Numbered from the stretch's first letter, positions 17,053 through 26,363 are shown. The stretch is DNA of 64,000 nucleotides from Geomicrobium sediminis (GCF_016908595.1 NZ_JAFBEC010000003.1:344209-408208); one strand, 5' to 3'. A program made the numbers and translations. Notes: generated from the sequence alone by a model not told the origin.

Positions 17053-18159
17053 ATGCGTATAGGAATTCCAAAAGAAATAAAGAACAACGAAAATCGTGTG
17101 GCTATTACACCAGCGGGTGTTAGTCAATTGAAGGCAGCAGGACACGACGTACATATTGAGACGGAGGCAGGAGTTGCTTCTGGTTTTTCGGACCAAGAGT
17201 ATCACGTAGCTGGTGCTGTTATTGAGCCAACTGCAGCTGATGTTTGGAAGATGGAAATGGTGATGAAAGTTAAGGAACCAGTTGCAAGTGAGTATGAGTA
17301 TTTCTATGAAGGGCTGATTTTGTTTGCCTATCTACATTTAGCAGCAGAGCCTGAGCTTACATCAGCACTCGTTTCAAAGAAAGTGACAGCAATTGCATTT
17401 GAAACGGTTGAAAGTGATAAAGGAACGCTTCCGCTTCTTACACCGATGAGTGAAGTGGCTGGACGGATGGCATCTCAAATTGGCGCTCAGTTTCTTGAGA
17501 AGCCTAAAGGCGGAAAGGGAATTTTATTAAGCGGAATTCCTGGTGTGCCTCGTGGCAAAGTAACCGTCATTGGTGGCGGCGTTGTTGGGACTAATGCAGC
17601 CAAGATTGCAATTGGTCTTGGAGCAAGTGTGACAATTCTAGATACGAACCCTGTTCGTTTGCGTGAATTAGATGAGTTGTTTGGTAACCAAGTAACGACT
17701 GTGATGAGTAACCCCGTCAGCATTCACGAAAACGTCATTGATTCAGACCTTGTCATCGGAGCCGTATTAATTCCAGGTGCAAAAGCACCTCGTCTCGTCC
17801 GTGAATCAACAGTACAGTTAATGAAAGCTCATTCTGTCATTGTTGATGTGGCAATTGATCAAGGTGGAATTTTTGAAACGGTTGACCGTGTATCTACACA
17901 CGATGATCCAACGTATACGAAGCACGATGTCGTTCATTACGCTGTTGGGAATATGCCAGGGGCTGTGCCGAGAACGTCTACGATTGGATTAAGTAATGTG
18001 ACAATTCCTTATGCTGTTCAAATCGCTAATGATTTAGATGGAGCATTACTTCACAATGTGAATTTACGTAAAGGTTTAAATACGTACCGAGGCCAAATCA
18101 CATACGAAGCGGTTGCCGCAGCGCACGGCAGTAAGTACGAGCCATTTGCAACGGTATAA
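17053..18159 (+). CDS. ald: Alanine dehydrogenase
   Basis: Cytoplasmic NAD-dependent enzyme of 368 residues that interconverts L-alanine with pyruvate and ammonia. The start [20 protein letters not shown], the substrate-site [13 protein letters not shown], the Rossmann motif [15 protein letters not shown] and the [13 protein letters not shown] segment are all typical of Ald. It is the last gene of the sigma-54 operon, 14 bases after the fusion gene, and is followed by a terminator. Its likely job here is to regenerate pyruvate for the aminotransferase and release the amino nitrogen as ammonia. Confidence 0.95.
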   Translation: MRIGIPKEIKNNENRVAITPAGVSQLKAAGHDVHIETEAGVASGFSDQEYHVAGAVIEPTAADVWKMEMVMKVKEPVASEYEYFYEGLILFAYLHLAAEPELTSALVSKKVTAIAFETVESDKGTLPLLTPMSEVAGRMASQIGAQFLEKPKGGKGILLSGIPGVPRGKVTVIGGGVVGTNAAKIAIGLGASVTILDTNPVRLRELDELFGNQVTTVMSNPVSIHENVIDSDLVIGAVLIPGAKAPRLVRESTVQLMKAHSVIVDVAIDQGGIFETVDRVSTHDDPTYTKHDVVHYAVGNMPGAVPRTSTIGLSNVTIPYAVQIANDLDGALLHNVNLRKGLNTYRGQITYEAVAAAHGSKYEPFATV

Positions 18160-18177
18160 ACACATGGTTTTTACGGG

Positions 18178-18214
18178 TCACACGAAGGGCTTATACCTTT
18201 CGTGTGATTTTTTT
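18178..18214 (+). terminator. Terminator of the aminotransferase-ald operon
   Basis: The stem TCACACGAA..GG / CC..TTCGTGTGA has a one-base bulge and is followed by seven T, about 20 bases after the ald stop. Confidence 0.85.
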
Positions 18215-18217
18215 GTG

Positions 18218-18256
18218 CAATATTACTTTGACACAAATAGTAATGTTGCATATAAT
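18218..18256 (+). promoter_or_regulatory. Promoter with inverted-repeat operator for the PadR gene
   Basis: TTGACA at 18228-18233 and TATAAT at 18251-18256 are 17 bp apart, a consensus sigma-A promoter. An imperfect inverted repeat (CAATATTACT at 18218-18227, AGTAATGTTG at 18239-18248) brackets the -35 box. Autorepression by the PadR protein coded next is the simplest reading. Confidence 0.6.
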
Positions 18257-18276
18257 GTATTTTAGGAGGTGAGGTT

Positions 18277-18621
18277 ATGTCTGGAATTTCTACTGATTTG
18301 ATCCGAGGACATACGGTCACAATTATTCTAAATATACTTCGTCAAGGAGATAGCTATGGCTATGACATTTATAAGAAGATCATTCAATTGAGTGACGATC
18401 AATACGAACTCAAAGAAGCTACACTTTACACGGCCTTTCGTCGACTTGAGAAAGAAGAGTTGATCACGTCTTACTGGGGCGATGAAACGCAAGGTGGGCG
18501 AAGGAAGTATTATCGTTTAACACCAGAAGGAGAAGAGCGATATGAACAAAATCGACAAGATTGGGATTTTGCAAAAGAAGTCATCAATCAACTTATTAAA
18601 GGAGAGATTCTACATGACTGA
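18277..18621 (+). CDS. PadR-family transcriptional regulator
   Basis: DNA-binding protein of 114 residues with the PadR winged helix: LIRGHTVTIILNILRQGDSYGYDI at the start, then the recognition-helix region LKEATLYTAFRRLEKEELI and the wing GRRKYYRLTPEGEE. The C-terminal helix serves for dimerisation. Small PadR proteins repress their own operon until a ligand binds. The gene follows a consensus promoter with an inverted repeat, and its end overlaps the next gene by eight bases. That next gene is a HAAS-type membrane protein, a very common PadR partner. Confidence 0.9.
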   Translation: MSGISTDLIRGHTVTIILNILRQGDSYGYDIYKKIIQLSDDQYELKEATLYTAFRRLEKEELITSYWGDETQGGRRKYYRLTPEGEERYEQNRQDWDFAKEVINQLIKGEILHD

Positions 18622-19264
18622 TGCGTTGGATAGAAAGATTGAGACGTACATCAATCATCTATTTAAAAATGTTGGAAGTAGTCAAGAAGCCTATGAAATG
18701 AAAGAAGAATTGTTTTCCAACATGAAGGAGAAGATAAGTGACTACAAGTCACGTGGCCTAGAAGAAGATCAAGCGTTTAAGGAAGCGAAAGCATCACTTG
18801 GAGATTTAAGTGGTCTAATTGAAGATTTGCAACGATCTTCACAAGAAGAAGCGAAACACAACATGTATTCATCAAAGTCTGCGCGCATTTCAAAAGTAGG
18901 CATTGTCGCTTCTGCAGTCCTCATTCTATTCGGTACTCTTACGTCGTTAATGCTCGTGTTTATGGATCTTGAGTCTGTTTCTGTCGTTGGACCGAACATC
19001 TTTACAGTTTCAGGTGGCGCGCTTCTTGTCTATAGCATACTAACGATTGAGACTACAAAAAGATATGCCATGCATCAAGGTCGTGCAGCGCTCTATGCTT
19101 TAGCAGTTGGTACGATGTTGTTCGCGGTGTTTGTTGGTTTCTCTGCTGGTGCTGCAACTGGAGAAATGTTCATTGCCATTTCTTCACTTATGGTGTTCTT
19201 GATCGCTGGTTTTGCTTTGTGGCTTGGTCTTTTACTATCAGGAAGGTCACGGAAGAAACAATAA
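18614..19264 (+). CDS. HAAS-domain-type membrane protein, PadR partner
   Basis: Protein of 216 residues. About 80 N-terminal residues form an amphipathic helical domain (ETYINHLFKNVGSSQEAYEMKEEL, then EEDQAFKEAKASLGD) of the HAAS/DUF1700/permease-prefix kind. Four hydrophobic segments follow, and the end is basic (SGRSRKKQ). The ATG at 18614 behind AAGGAGAG is the start; an earlier in-frame ATG lies inside the PadR gene and has no ribosome site. Such proteins are often co-transcribed with PadR and may act as its membrane-bound antagonist. The function here is unknown. Confidence 0.75.
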   Translation: MTDALDRKIETYINHLFKNVGSSQEAYEMKEELFSNMKEKISDYKSRGLEEDQAFKEAKASLGDLSGLIEDLQRSSQEEAKHNMYSSKSARISKVGIVASAVLILFGTLTSLMLVFMDLESVSVVGPNIFTVSGGALLVYSILTIETTKRYAMHQGRAALYALAVGTMLFAVFVGFSAGAATGEMFIAISSLMVFLIAGFALWLGLLLSGRSRKKQ

Positions 19265-19276
19265 GGGGTAGGTACG

Positions 19277-20452
19277 ATGCTTTCATTTTCTCATCAAAGC
19301 TCGACGAAACTAATCGTTGGGACCGACTCAGTTGAACGAGTAGGAAAAGAAATTCGTCAAGTTGGTGGTACGCGAGTTCTGCTTCATTACGGAAGCGATC
19401 GCATTAAACAAAATGGAGTGTATGATCAAATCACCCAGTGGTTACAACGAGAGGGAATTTCCTATGTTGTACTTGGTGGTGTGAAACCAAATCCGACCCG
19501 CTCGCTTGTTCTCGATGGTATTGAGCTTTGTCGAGAGGAAAACGTAGATTTCATTCTTGCTGTCGGCGGTGGAAGTGTCATGGATTCAGCTAAAGCAATT
19601 GCAGTGGGCGTGGAGCATGAAGGTGACGTCTGGGACTTCTTTAGTGATCAAGCTTCTGTGACGAAGGCACTTCCGATCGGTGCCTTGGTCACGTTACCTG
19701 CATCGGGTTCTGAAGCGAGTGCGGATTGTGTTCTCACTCACGATACGTTCGCGTTGAAGCGAGATATGGAAAGCAATGACTACATTCGCCCACAGTTTGC
19801 ACTTTTAAACCCTGATTTTACGAACAGTTTGAGTAAGAAACAACTTGCGATCGCCTGCACTGATATTTTTTCACACGTATTTGAACGGTATTTTTCACAG
19901 CTTGAGCCCTTACCCTTTGTGCGAGAATGGCAAGAAGCGACATTGCGATCTATTGTTTCTGTAGCGAAAGATTTAGTTGAAGGTACAGACGGCGAGAGGA
20001 CGCGTACGGAAATGATGCTACTTGCTACGGTGGCCCACAATGATTGGTTAAGTTTAGGTGGTATTGAAGGGGATTGGTCAAGTCATGCGATTGAACATGA
20101 ACTCAGCGGCAAATACGCGGATCTTCCTCACGGTACAGGACTTGCAATCGTGATGCCTGCATGGATGAAATACGTGTACAAAACACACCCGGAACGATTC
20201 GCGGCGTTTGCTCATAACGTGTTCTCGGTTATACCAACTTCAGATGTTACCGTCGATGCCTACGAAGGAATTAAGCAAGTAGAGGCGTTTCTTACGACGA
20301 TTGGAATGCCAACGAATTTACAAGCTGCTAATCTTCCTGCAGAAGGATTCGAAGAAATGGCGAAAAACGCTACTTTATATGGTCCGATCGGTGACCTAGA
20401 ACAATTACATGATAAAGATATCATACAGATCCTAACCCTTGCACAGAAATAG
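19277..20452 (+). CDS. Iron-containing alcohol dehydrogenase (butanol dehydrogenase-like)
   Basis: Group III alcohol dehydrogenase of 391 residues. The NAD(P) loop is GGGSVMDSAKAIA around residue 98. Metal ligands are visible as the Asp and His of CTDIFSHVFERYFS, the His of SSHAIEHELSG and the His of LPHGTGLAIVMP. The pattern is closest to the YugJ/YugK and BdhA group, which reduce short aldehydes with NADPH. It begins 12 bases after the HAAS-type gene and so may share the PadR-controlled transcript. A terminator follows directly. Confidence 0.9.
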   Translation: MLSFSHQSSTKLIVGTDSVERVGKEIRQVGGTRVLLHYGSDRIKQNGVYDQITQWLQREGISYVVLGGVKPNPTRSLVLDGIELCREENVDFILAVGGGSVMDSAKAIAVGVEHEGDVWDFFSDQASVTKALPIGALVTLPASGSEASADCVLTHDTFALKRDMESNDYIRPQFALLNPDFTNSLSKKQLAIACTDIFSHVFERYFSQLEPLPFVREWQEATLRSIVSVAKDLVEGTDGERTRTEMMLLATVAHNDWLSLGGIEGDWSSHAIEHELSGKYADLPHGTGLAIVMPAWMKYVYKTHPERFAAFAHNVFSVIPTSDVTVDAYEGIKQVEAFLTTIGMPTNLQAANLPAEGFEEMAKNATLYGPIGDLEQLHDKDIIQILTLAQK

Positions 20453-20480
20453 CCATTCCACAATTGGAATGGCTATTTTT
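20448..20480. terminator. Terminator between convergent genes
   Basis: A perfect 13-bp stem, AATAGCCATTCCA / TGGAATGGCTATT, with a 4-base loop overlaps the stop codon of the alcohol dehydrogenase gene. T-rich sequence follows on the plus strand. It lies just past the end of the convergent lipoprotein gene and may serve both. Confidence 0.8.
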
Positions 20481-20482
20481 CA

Positions 20483-21550
20483 TTAATGTTCAGGTTGATT
20501 TGCATGGGGATCACGATCTTCAAGCAACGGGAAATCGAGAATTTCTTGATTGCCTTCATCAACAAGCCTTACATTGGTCGCATTAAAGTCGAGTGCGGTT
20601 AGAAATACGGCATATTCAAATGCTTGTTGTTGTTCCTCATCCCACTCACTCTCATCGGTAATTGAATAATGAAGTTGTGCTTTACCGTCGTCTTCGATCC
20701 AAGCGTCATGCAATTCAACAACGTCTGAAATTGGTGATTCATAATAAGCTCCGCCTTCAAATGTCTGCAACTCAAGAAGGACTTCTCCGAAGTCTTCACT
20801 TACAATCGGATCGTCCGTTACTCTTGAAGGTATATATACATTCTCATATTCACTATCTTCTGAGGAAATAGTTGGTCGATAATAACCGATTCCTTCTTCA
20901 AGCTCTACAGGTACTTCTTCCATTTCAGCAAGAGGATCTATCAGTACGCCAGGCTCGTCTCCGGTGTAGAAGTTCATTTGTTCTGCGCCAAAGCCGTCAC
21001 TTACGGCGTGCAACATTTCCATAAACCCTCGGCTCTCGGTAGAAGCCATGCTTATAGGGGCTGTAGAAAGATCATCAGAAAATGTGAAATGAATGACATT
21101 ATCTTCATCAATTTCTATGTTTGTCATGTACTCTGTAATGTTATCTTGAGTTCGATCGCTCGACGTAAATGAAGCTAGAAGTCGATGGTCTAGATCCGAT
21201 GCGGATGCAGTAATTGTCATCAAGGGTATTAATCCATATTCTTCATCAAAGAACTGATCATGATTCAATACGATATTCTCTGTAAAATAGTGTTCATCAT
21301 GTTCGACAGACTCCTCTTCATTCGCTTCATCAACTTCATGACCTGGCGTTTCTGTGTTGTCTTCATCAGGAGTTGCATTGACAGTATCTTCTTCGACAGG
21401 CTGGGGATCTTCATCAGGCTCTAAATCTTCATCGCTTGCTTCAGTCGTCTCAACGGGTTCATTTGTTGTGTTTTCGCCTTCTTGTGTATCACAAGCCATC
21501 GTTAGAAGGAAAGGTAAAGTTGGAACAAAGGCCATAATTTTCTTGTTCAA
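20483..21550 (-). CDS. Acidic lipoprotein, possibly with a GerMN-like domain
   Basis: Exported protein of 355 residues. The signal peptide ends in LLTMAC, a lipobox. A linker of about 60 residues made mostly of Glu, Asp, Thr and Pro follows, then two globular segments of about 130 residues each. The last one (VVELHDAWIEDDGKAQLHYSITDESEW through the FLTALDFNATNVRLV strand) resembles the GerMN fold of spore-germination and sporulation lipoproteins, but the match is weak. Translation starts at TTG with GAGGGA seven bases upstream. It is divergent from selO. The function is unknown. Confidence 0.7.
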   Translation of the reverse strand: MNKKIMAFVPTLPFLLTMACDTQEGENTTNEPVETTEASDEDLEPDEDPQPVEEDTVNATPDEDNTETPGHEVDEANEEESVEHDEHYFTENIVLNHDQFFDEEYGLIPLMTITASASDLDHRLLASFTSSDRTQDNITEYMTNIEIDEDNVIHFTFSDDLSTAPISMASTESRGFMEMLHAVSDGFGAEQMNFYTGDEPGVLIDPLAEMEEVPVELEEGIGYYRPTISSEDSEYENVYIPSRVTDDPIVSEDFGEVLLELQTFEGGAYYESPISDVVELHDAWIEDDGKAQLHYSITDESEWDEEQQQAFEYAVFLTALDFNATNVRLVDEGNQEILDFPLLEDRDPHANQPEH

Positions 21551-21671
21551 AATCTTCCCTCTTTTCTACGCTTTTACTCATCGATTCCCTTTGGATTCAA
21601 CCGATAAACGCAATCCCTTGATTTGTGATACGATACGGGAAACGATTCGTAACGAAAGAGGGATCTATGCG

Positions 21672-23105
21672 ATGTGGAAGTTCGACCATAGTTATTTGCA
21701 GTTACCAGAAACGTTCTATTCTAAGGTAGAGGAAACACCAGTCCAGTCCCCTAAGATGTTTATGTGGAATGATGAATTAGCGAAAGAAATCGGTCTCGAT
21801 GACCTTCATGAACAAGAAAAGGTCGATGTTTTTTCAGGAAGCGAGCTACCAGAGTCATCAGCAAAGATTGCTCAAGCATACGCAGGTCACCAATTTGGCA
21901 ATTTCACTATGCTCGGAGATGGTCGTGCGCTGCTCATCGGTGAACAACAAAAACCGAATGGCGAGCGCGTTGACATTCAACTAAAAGGTTCCGGACGTAC
22001 GCCATATTCTAGAAGTGGCGATGGTCGTGCCGCTTTAAAACCAATGCTTCGAGAATATGTGATCAGCGAGGCGATGCACGGCCTAGGAGTCCCAACGACT
22101 AGAAGTTTGGCTGTTGTTACAACAGGTGAGCTTGTCCATCGAGAGACCGCGTTACAAGGTGCAATTTTAACCCGCGTTGCGAGCAGTCATTTGCGTGTCG
22201 GTACGTTTGAGTACGCCCGAGCGCTAAAAGACGATTCAATGCTAAAAGATCTTGCAGACTATGCGATTCAACGTCATACCCCGCAATTTCAAAGCGCAGA
22301 CAACCGTTATGCTTATTTTCTTGATGAAGTGATCAAGCGTCAGGCGAAGCTCGTTAGCCAGTGGCAACTCGTCGGCTTTATTCACGGTGTTATGAACACA
22401 GATAATATGACGATTAGTGGAGAAACAATTGATTACGGACCATGTGCATTCATGGATACGTACGACCCGAGAACGGTGTTTAGTTCAATTGATCAAGACG
22501 CACGCTATGCTTATAGCAATCAACCGTACATGGCAAATTGGAATTTGGCTCGTCTTGCAGAGGCGTTAGTTCCCCTTCTAAGTGATTCACAGCAAGAAGG
22601 TGTTGAGATCGCACAAGAAGCTATCGGCCGTTTCAAAGACTTGTATCAGATTGAAATGATTCAAGGTATGCGTTCGAAGCTTGGGCTAATGAGTGAGGAA
22701 AGTGGAGACGGTGAGCTTATTGGAGAACTGCTGTCGCAAATGGAACAACGTAAGACGGACTTTACGAATACGTTCCGTGCGTTAACACTACGAGAGTGGG
22801 CTGAAACAGGGTTATATGGGACGAAACGTTTTGATGATTGGCTTGAGAATTATGAAGCGCGTCTCTCGCGTCAAGAAGCGACTAAAGAAGAAGTCATGTC
22901 ACAAATGAAACGAGTTAACCCAGCGATTATTCCGAGAAACCATATTGTAGAAGATGTGTTACGTCATGCAAATCAAGGGGATTCATCACACCTCATTCAA
23001 TTTGTTGAGGCGCTAAAGGATCCGTACTCTTATTCAAGTGATCATGATTCGTACACAAAACCGCCAGAAGGTCATCAGCCGTATACAACGTACTGTGGGA
23101 CGTGA
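21672..23105 (+). CDS. selO: Protein adenylyltransferase SelO (YdiU/UPF0061)
   Basis: Pseudokinase-fold AMPylator of 477 residues, a usual Bacillus length. SelO transfers AMP from ATP to Ser, Thr or Tyr of proteins, in part during redox stress. Landmarks are AYAGHQFGNFTMLGDGRALLIGE, the VDIQLKGSGRTPYSRSGDGRA loop, SEAMHGLGVPTTRSL, HGVMNTDNMTISGETIDYGPCAF with the metal-binding Asn and Asp, and WNLARLAEAL. The ATG at 21672 begins the conserved part; upstream in-frame codons run through the divergent intergenic region. The C-terminus HQPYTTYCGT is also typical, including the terminal Cys. Confidence 0.93.
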   Translation: MWKFDHSYLQLPETFYSKVEETPVQSPKMFMWNDELAKEIGLDDLHEQEKVDVFSGSELPESSAKIAQAYAGHQFGNFTMLGDGRALLIGEQQKPNGERVDIQLKGSGRTPYSRSGDGRAALKPMLREYVISEAMHGLGVPTTRSLAVVTTGELVHRETALQGAILTRVASSHLRVGTFEYARALKDDSMLKDLADYAIQRHTPQFQSADNRYAYFLDEVIKRQAKLVSQWQLVGFIHGVMNTDNMTISGETIDYGPCAFMDTYDPRTVFSSIDQDARYAYSNQPYMANWNLARLAEALVPLLSDSQQEGVEIAQEAIGRFKDLYQIEMIQGMRSKLGLMSEESGDGELIGELLSQMEQRKTDFTNTFRALTLREWAETGLYGTKRFDDWLENYEARLSRQEATKEEVMSQMKRVNPAIIPRNHIVEDVLRHANQGDSSHLIQFVEALKDPYSYSSDHDSYTKPPEGHQPYTTYCGT

Positions 23106-23112
23106 ATTTGAG

Positions 23113-23148
23113 CAGGGGTAGATGAGTGGACTCATCTACCCCTGTTTT
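23113..23148 (+). terminator. Terminator of selO
   Basis: Perfect 14-bp stem CAGGGGTAGATGAG / CTCATCTACCCCTG with a 4-base loop, followed by four T. Confidence 0.85.
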
Positions 23149-23203
23149 GTGATGCGTGTTATGATGTTCGTCTGTATATGTTAAGTGAACAGGGGATTTG
23201 ACT

Positions 23204-25312
23204 ATGAACTTTTACTCGCAATTACAAGCGAATCAACATTACCATAACGAACTTGAACAAGTCATCTTTCGTACGTATCATAAATTAGCTTCAGAAGCGA
23301 CATCTTCAAATCGACCAGGTATGCTACTTGGAAACATTCAATCTGGGAAAACAAGAGCATTTATCGGTGTAATGGGTGTAGCATTTGATCGGGATTACGA
23401 CATAGCAATTGTATTAACAAAGTCATCAAATGCTTTGCTAAAACAGACGTGTCAACGCTTAATGAGCGAATTTCATGATTCAATTGAAAACGACCAAGCG
23501 AGAGTGTACGACATTATGAAGCTACCAAATCGCATTCGAAAGTATGAACGTAATCAAAAACTCATGCTCGTCGTAAAGAAGGAAACGAAGAATTTAGACC
23601 GATTACATGAGCTGTTTTTTGAGACGCATCCAGAACTCAAAGATAAACGTATTTTATTTATTGATGATGAGGCAGATTATGCAAGTGTTTCATATCATCA
23701 TAATCAAGCTTCTAACATTACGGAATTACGAGTCATCTCTTCGAAACTTGATCAACTTCGAAAGGGTCTATCGTATTCTTCTTATTTACAAGTAACTGCC
23801 ACGCCGTACTCGTTGTACTTGCAGCCTGAGGACCGTACGGTTCATGAACAAAAGAGTTACCTCCCTATTCGTCCAGCGTTTACTGAGATTGTACCGATTC
23901 ATGATCAGTATATTGGCAGTAAAACGTATTTTGATAGCGAATTATCCAACACGTTATTCTGGCCAGTGAATGAACAAGAAATAGAAGTCCTAAAAAAACA
24001 AGATCGTAGGCGCGTGAAGGAAACGACGCTGTTAACGACGGGTAATGTGAAAGGACTGCGTCATGCGTTTATTAATTTCGTCACCGCAGCTGCAGTTCGG
24101 TGGGAACAACAGCGCCACGCCAATGAGCGTTGGAAGAAGTATTCGTTTTTGATTCACACAGACCGTGGGAAAAAAGCGCATGAGTGGCAGGCGGACGTTG
24201 TTATAAAGATGGAAGAACAATTTCGCCAGCTCATGCACGGTGATGAGCTGGCATTTCAGAAAATCGTGGAAGAGTCATATGAACATGTGATTCAATCGAC
24301 GACACGTTTTCAGCCTACCTTTGAGCACGTGTACGAGTGTGTGAAAAAAGCTTTAAATGATGAGCATGTCGTAACGGAGGTCGTGAACTCAGAACAAGAT
24401 GTGGAGAATTTGCTCAATCAGCAAGGTGAATTGCGGTTGCATGCGCCACTTAATATTTTCATAGGTGGTCAAATTCTTGATCGTGGAATCACCGTTCAAA
24501 ACGTCATTGGGTTTTATTACGGTCGAAATCCGAGGAATTTTCAACAAGATACGGTGATGCAGCATTCAAGAATGTACGGTGCAAGAGCCATCGACGACGT
24601 TGTTGTAACAAGGTTTTATACGACGCAAAAAATCTACAACGTGATGAAGCGGATGCACGAATTTGATTCTGAGTTACGCAGGTCACTTTCTAAAGAAGGG
24701 GAAGACCAGAAAGTCGTCTTTATAGAAAAAGCTGAGAACGAAGAACTGATTCCTTGCAGTCCGAACAAGTTATTGCTTTCTGAATTACAGACGTTGGCAC
24801 CTCATAAGCGGATTTTGCCGACAGGCTTTCAAACGGATTATCGTACGAGGATTATTCCGCATATAAAACGAATCGATCGGTTGTTGCTTCCTTTTGAGGA
24901 TAAGCAGGTTGGAAAGCTTTCGCTTTCTGCGGTCTCTAACATTTTTGATTTGATCAGTGAAACGCTCGTCATGGATGAAGGCTATTCTTTTCACGTTGAT
25001 GATGTAAAGGCGATGATTGCGTATGCGGCAAAGAAAGACTTTGCTCACATCGTCGTAAAAACGAATCGTAACATCCGGCGACTCACAAAAACGGGAGTAT
25101 ACGAGACATCACCGGACACAGCGAGCACAAAGAGCAGTGAATTAAGGGTTGCTCGTCAGTTAGCGAAAACAACACCAGCGATTATTTTCTTGCGTCAAAA
25201 TGGAAAGGAAGAACACGGATGGAGTGGCACGCCATTTTGGTGGCCAATTATTGTTTTGCCGAGCACGATGACATCGACGATCTACGCTAATAAAACGATC
25301 CAGACTCGTTAG
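23204..25312 (+). CDS. Z1-domain helicase/endonuclease-like ATPase
   Basis: Protein of about 702 residues. Walker A-like GNIQSGKTRAF lies near residue 46, DEAD-type box LFIDDEADYA near 150 and motif III-like LQVTATPYS near 195. A C-terminal helicase-like half carries GGQILDRGITVQNVIGFYYGR and QQDTVMQHSRMYGAR, the Z1 domain signature with its conserved arginines. Z1 proteins are predicted superfamily 2 ATPases, often found with restriction-type nucleases or MORC ATPases. Here it stands alone, followed by uvsE. The ATG at 23204 has a better-spaced AGGGG site than the TTG at 23198. A DNA repair or defence role is inference. Confidence 0.8.
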   Translation: MNFYSQLQANQHYHNELEQVIFRTYHKLASEATSSNRPGMLLGNIQSGKTRAFIGVMGVAFDRDYDIAIVLTKSSNALLKQTCQRLMSEFHDSIENDQARVYDIMKLPNRIRKYERNQKLMLVVKKETKNLDRLHELFFETHPELKDKRILFIDDEADYASVSYHHNQASNITELRVISSKLDQLRKGLSYSSYLQVTATPYSLYLQPEDRTVHEQKSYLPIRPAFTEIVPIHDQYIGSKTYFDSELSNTLFWPVNEQEIEVLKKQDRRRVKETTLLTTGNVKGLRHAFINFVTAAAVRWEQQRHANERWKKYSFLIHTDRGKKAHEWQADVVIKMEEQFRQLMHGDELAFQKIVEESYEHVIQSTTRFQPTFEHVYECVKKALNDEHVVTEVVNSEQDVENLLNQQGELRLHAPLNIFIGGQILDRGITVQNVIGFYYGRNPRNFQQDTVMQHSRMYGARAIDDVVVTRFYTTQKIYNVMKRMHEFDSELRRSLSKEGEDQKVVFIEKAENEELIPCSPNKLLLSELQTLAPHKRILPTGFQTDYRTRIIPHIKRIDRLLLPFEDKQVGKLSLSAVSNIFDLISETLVMDEGYSFHVDDVKAMIAYAAKKDFAHIVVKTNRNIRRLTKTGVYETSPDTASTKSSELRVARQLAKTTPAIIFLRQNGKEEHGWSGTPFWWPIIVLPSTMTSTIYANKTIQTR

Positions 25313-25330
25313 AGTTTGGATCGTTTTATG
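25291..25330 (+). terminator. Terminator between the Z1 gene and uvsE
   Basis: The stem AAAACGATCCAGACTC / GAGTTTGGATCGTTTT has one mismatch and overlaps the end of the Z1 gene. It ends in a short T-run. Read-through into uvsE remains possible. Confidence 0.7.
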
Positions 25331-25390
25331 TTCAATTGAATGGCAGTTATTTCTTCGGGCAAGCTATTCATAGACAAGGAGGTTCATGTC

Positions 25391-26356
25391 ATGACACTCG
25401 TACGCCTAGGGTATGTAGCGATGAGTCAAGAACTCACGAACGCGTCACCTTCTCAAACGATGACGTTTAAGCAGTTTCAATCAATTGATCACCGTGATGC
25501 AGCAATTCGAAAGTTAGAGCGAATTGCGTTATCGAATTTGGACAATACGTTGCGCATTTTAAAGCACAATAGAGCTTCTGATATTTCATTTTACCGATTA
25601 ACGTCTAGGCTTATTCCACTCGCGAATCATGAAGAGTTGCTCGATTGGAAATACATGCGTCCTCTTCGTGACAAACTTAGAGAAGTTGGTAAATACATTC
25701 ATGAACATCAAATGCGCGTTGACTTTCACCCTGATCATTTCGTCCTTTTAAATTCTCAAAAGAAGGAGATCTTTAAAGCTTCCCTTAAAACGCTCGGAAT
25801 GCATTATAAGTTACTAAGAGGGATGAACATTGACCCTACTCATCGATGTGTGATGCATGTGGGTGGTCAATACAAAGAAAAGGATCGTGCATTAGAACGG
25901 TTTATTGATAATTGGGGCGATGTGCCGTCTTCGTTACAGCAGATGATTATGCTAGAAAATGATGATAAATCGTTTACGTTAACTGATACGCTATATCTCT
26001 GTGAAAAGCTACAAATACCACTCGTATTTGATTACCATCACCATCTTGCTAATCATAATGATGAGCGTTGGGAAGATCATTGGGAGCGTGTTCTTTCGAC
26101 GTGGGAGATGTCGCCTTTACCAGTGAAAATGCACATATCAAGTCCAAAGAGTGATGAACAATTTCGAGTACATCATGATTTTGTGCAACCTGACCTATTT
26201 TTCGAGTTTTTACATACAATTAAAGGAACTGTAAACCAAATTGACTGCATGATTGAAGCGAAACAAAAAGACAGTGCCTTGTTTACGTTAATGAATCGTC
26301 TCAAACTAAGAGATGATGTGGAAGTTATCGATGGCGCAAGCTTTAGAATGTTATGA
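25391..26356 (+). CDS. uvsE: UV DNA damage endonuclease UvsE
   Basis: TIM-barrel, metal-dependent endonuclease of 321 residues that nicks DNA 5' of UV photoproducts and other lesions. Signature segments are VRLGYVAMS at the start, NLDNTLRILKHN, DISFYRLTSRLIPLANH, RVDFHPDHFVLLNS, MHVGGQYKEK, MLENDDKSFTLTD, LVFDYHHHLAN with the metal-binding histidines, and KMHISSPK. The ATG at 25391 lies eight bases after AAGGAGG, and the conserved region begins there. It stands 78 bases after the Z1 gene on the same strand. Confidence 0.93.
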   Translation: MTLVRLGYVAMSQELTNASPSQTMTFKQFQSIDHRDAAIRKLERIALSNLDNTLRILKHNRASDISFYRLTSRLIPLANHEELLDWKYMRPLRDKLREVGKYIHEHQMRVDFHPDHFVLLNSQKKEIFKASLKTLGMHYKLLRGMNIDPTHRCVMHVGGQYKEKDRALERFIDNWGDVPSSLQQMIMLENDDKSFTLTDTLYLCEKLQIPLVFDYHHHLANHNDERWEDHWERVLSTWEMSPLPVKMHISSPKSDEQFRVHHDFVQPDLFFEFLHTIKGTVNQIDCMIEAKQKDSALFTLMNRLKLRDDVEVIDGASFRML

Positions 26357-26363
26357 CTTTTTA

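Noticed and set aside
21354..21671. N-terminal extension of SelO by 106 codons
   Set aside because: It overlaps the divergent lipoprotein gene and promoter region, and the conserved SelO start is at 21672.
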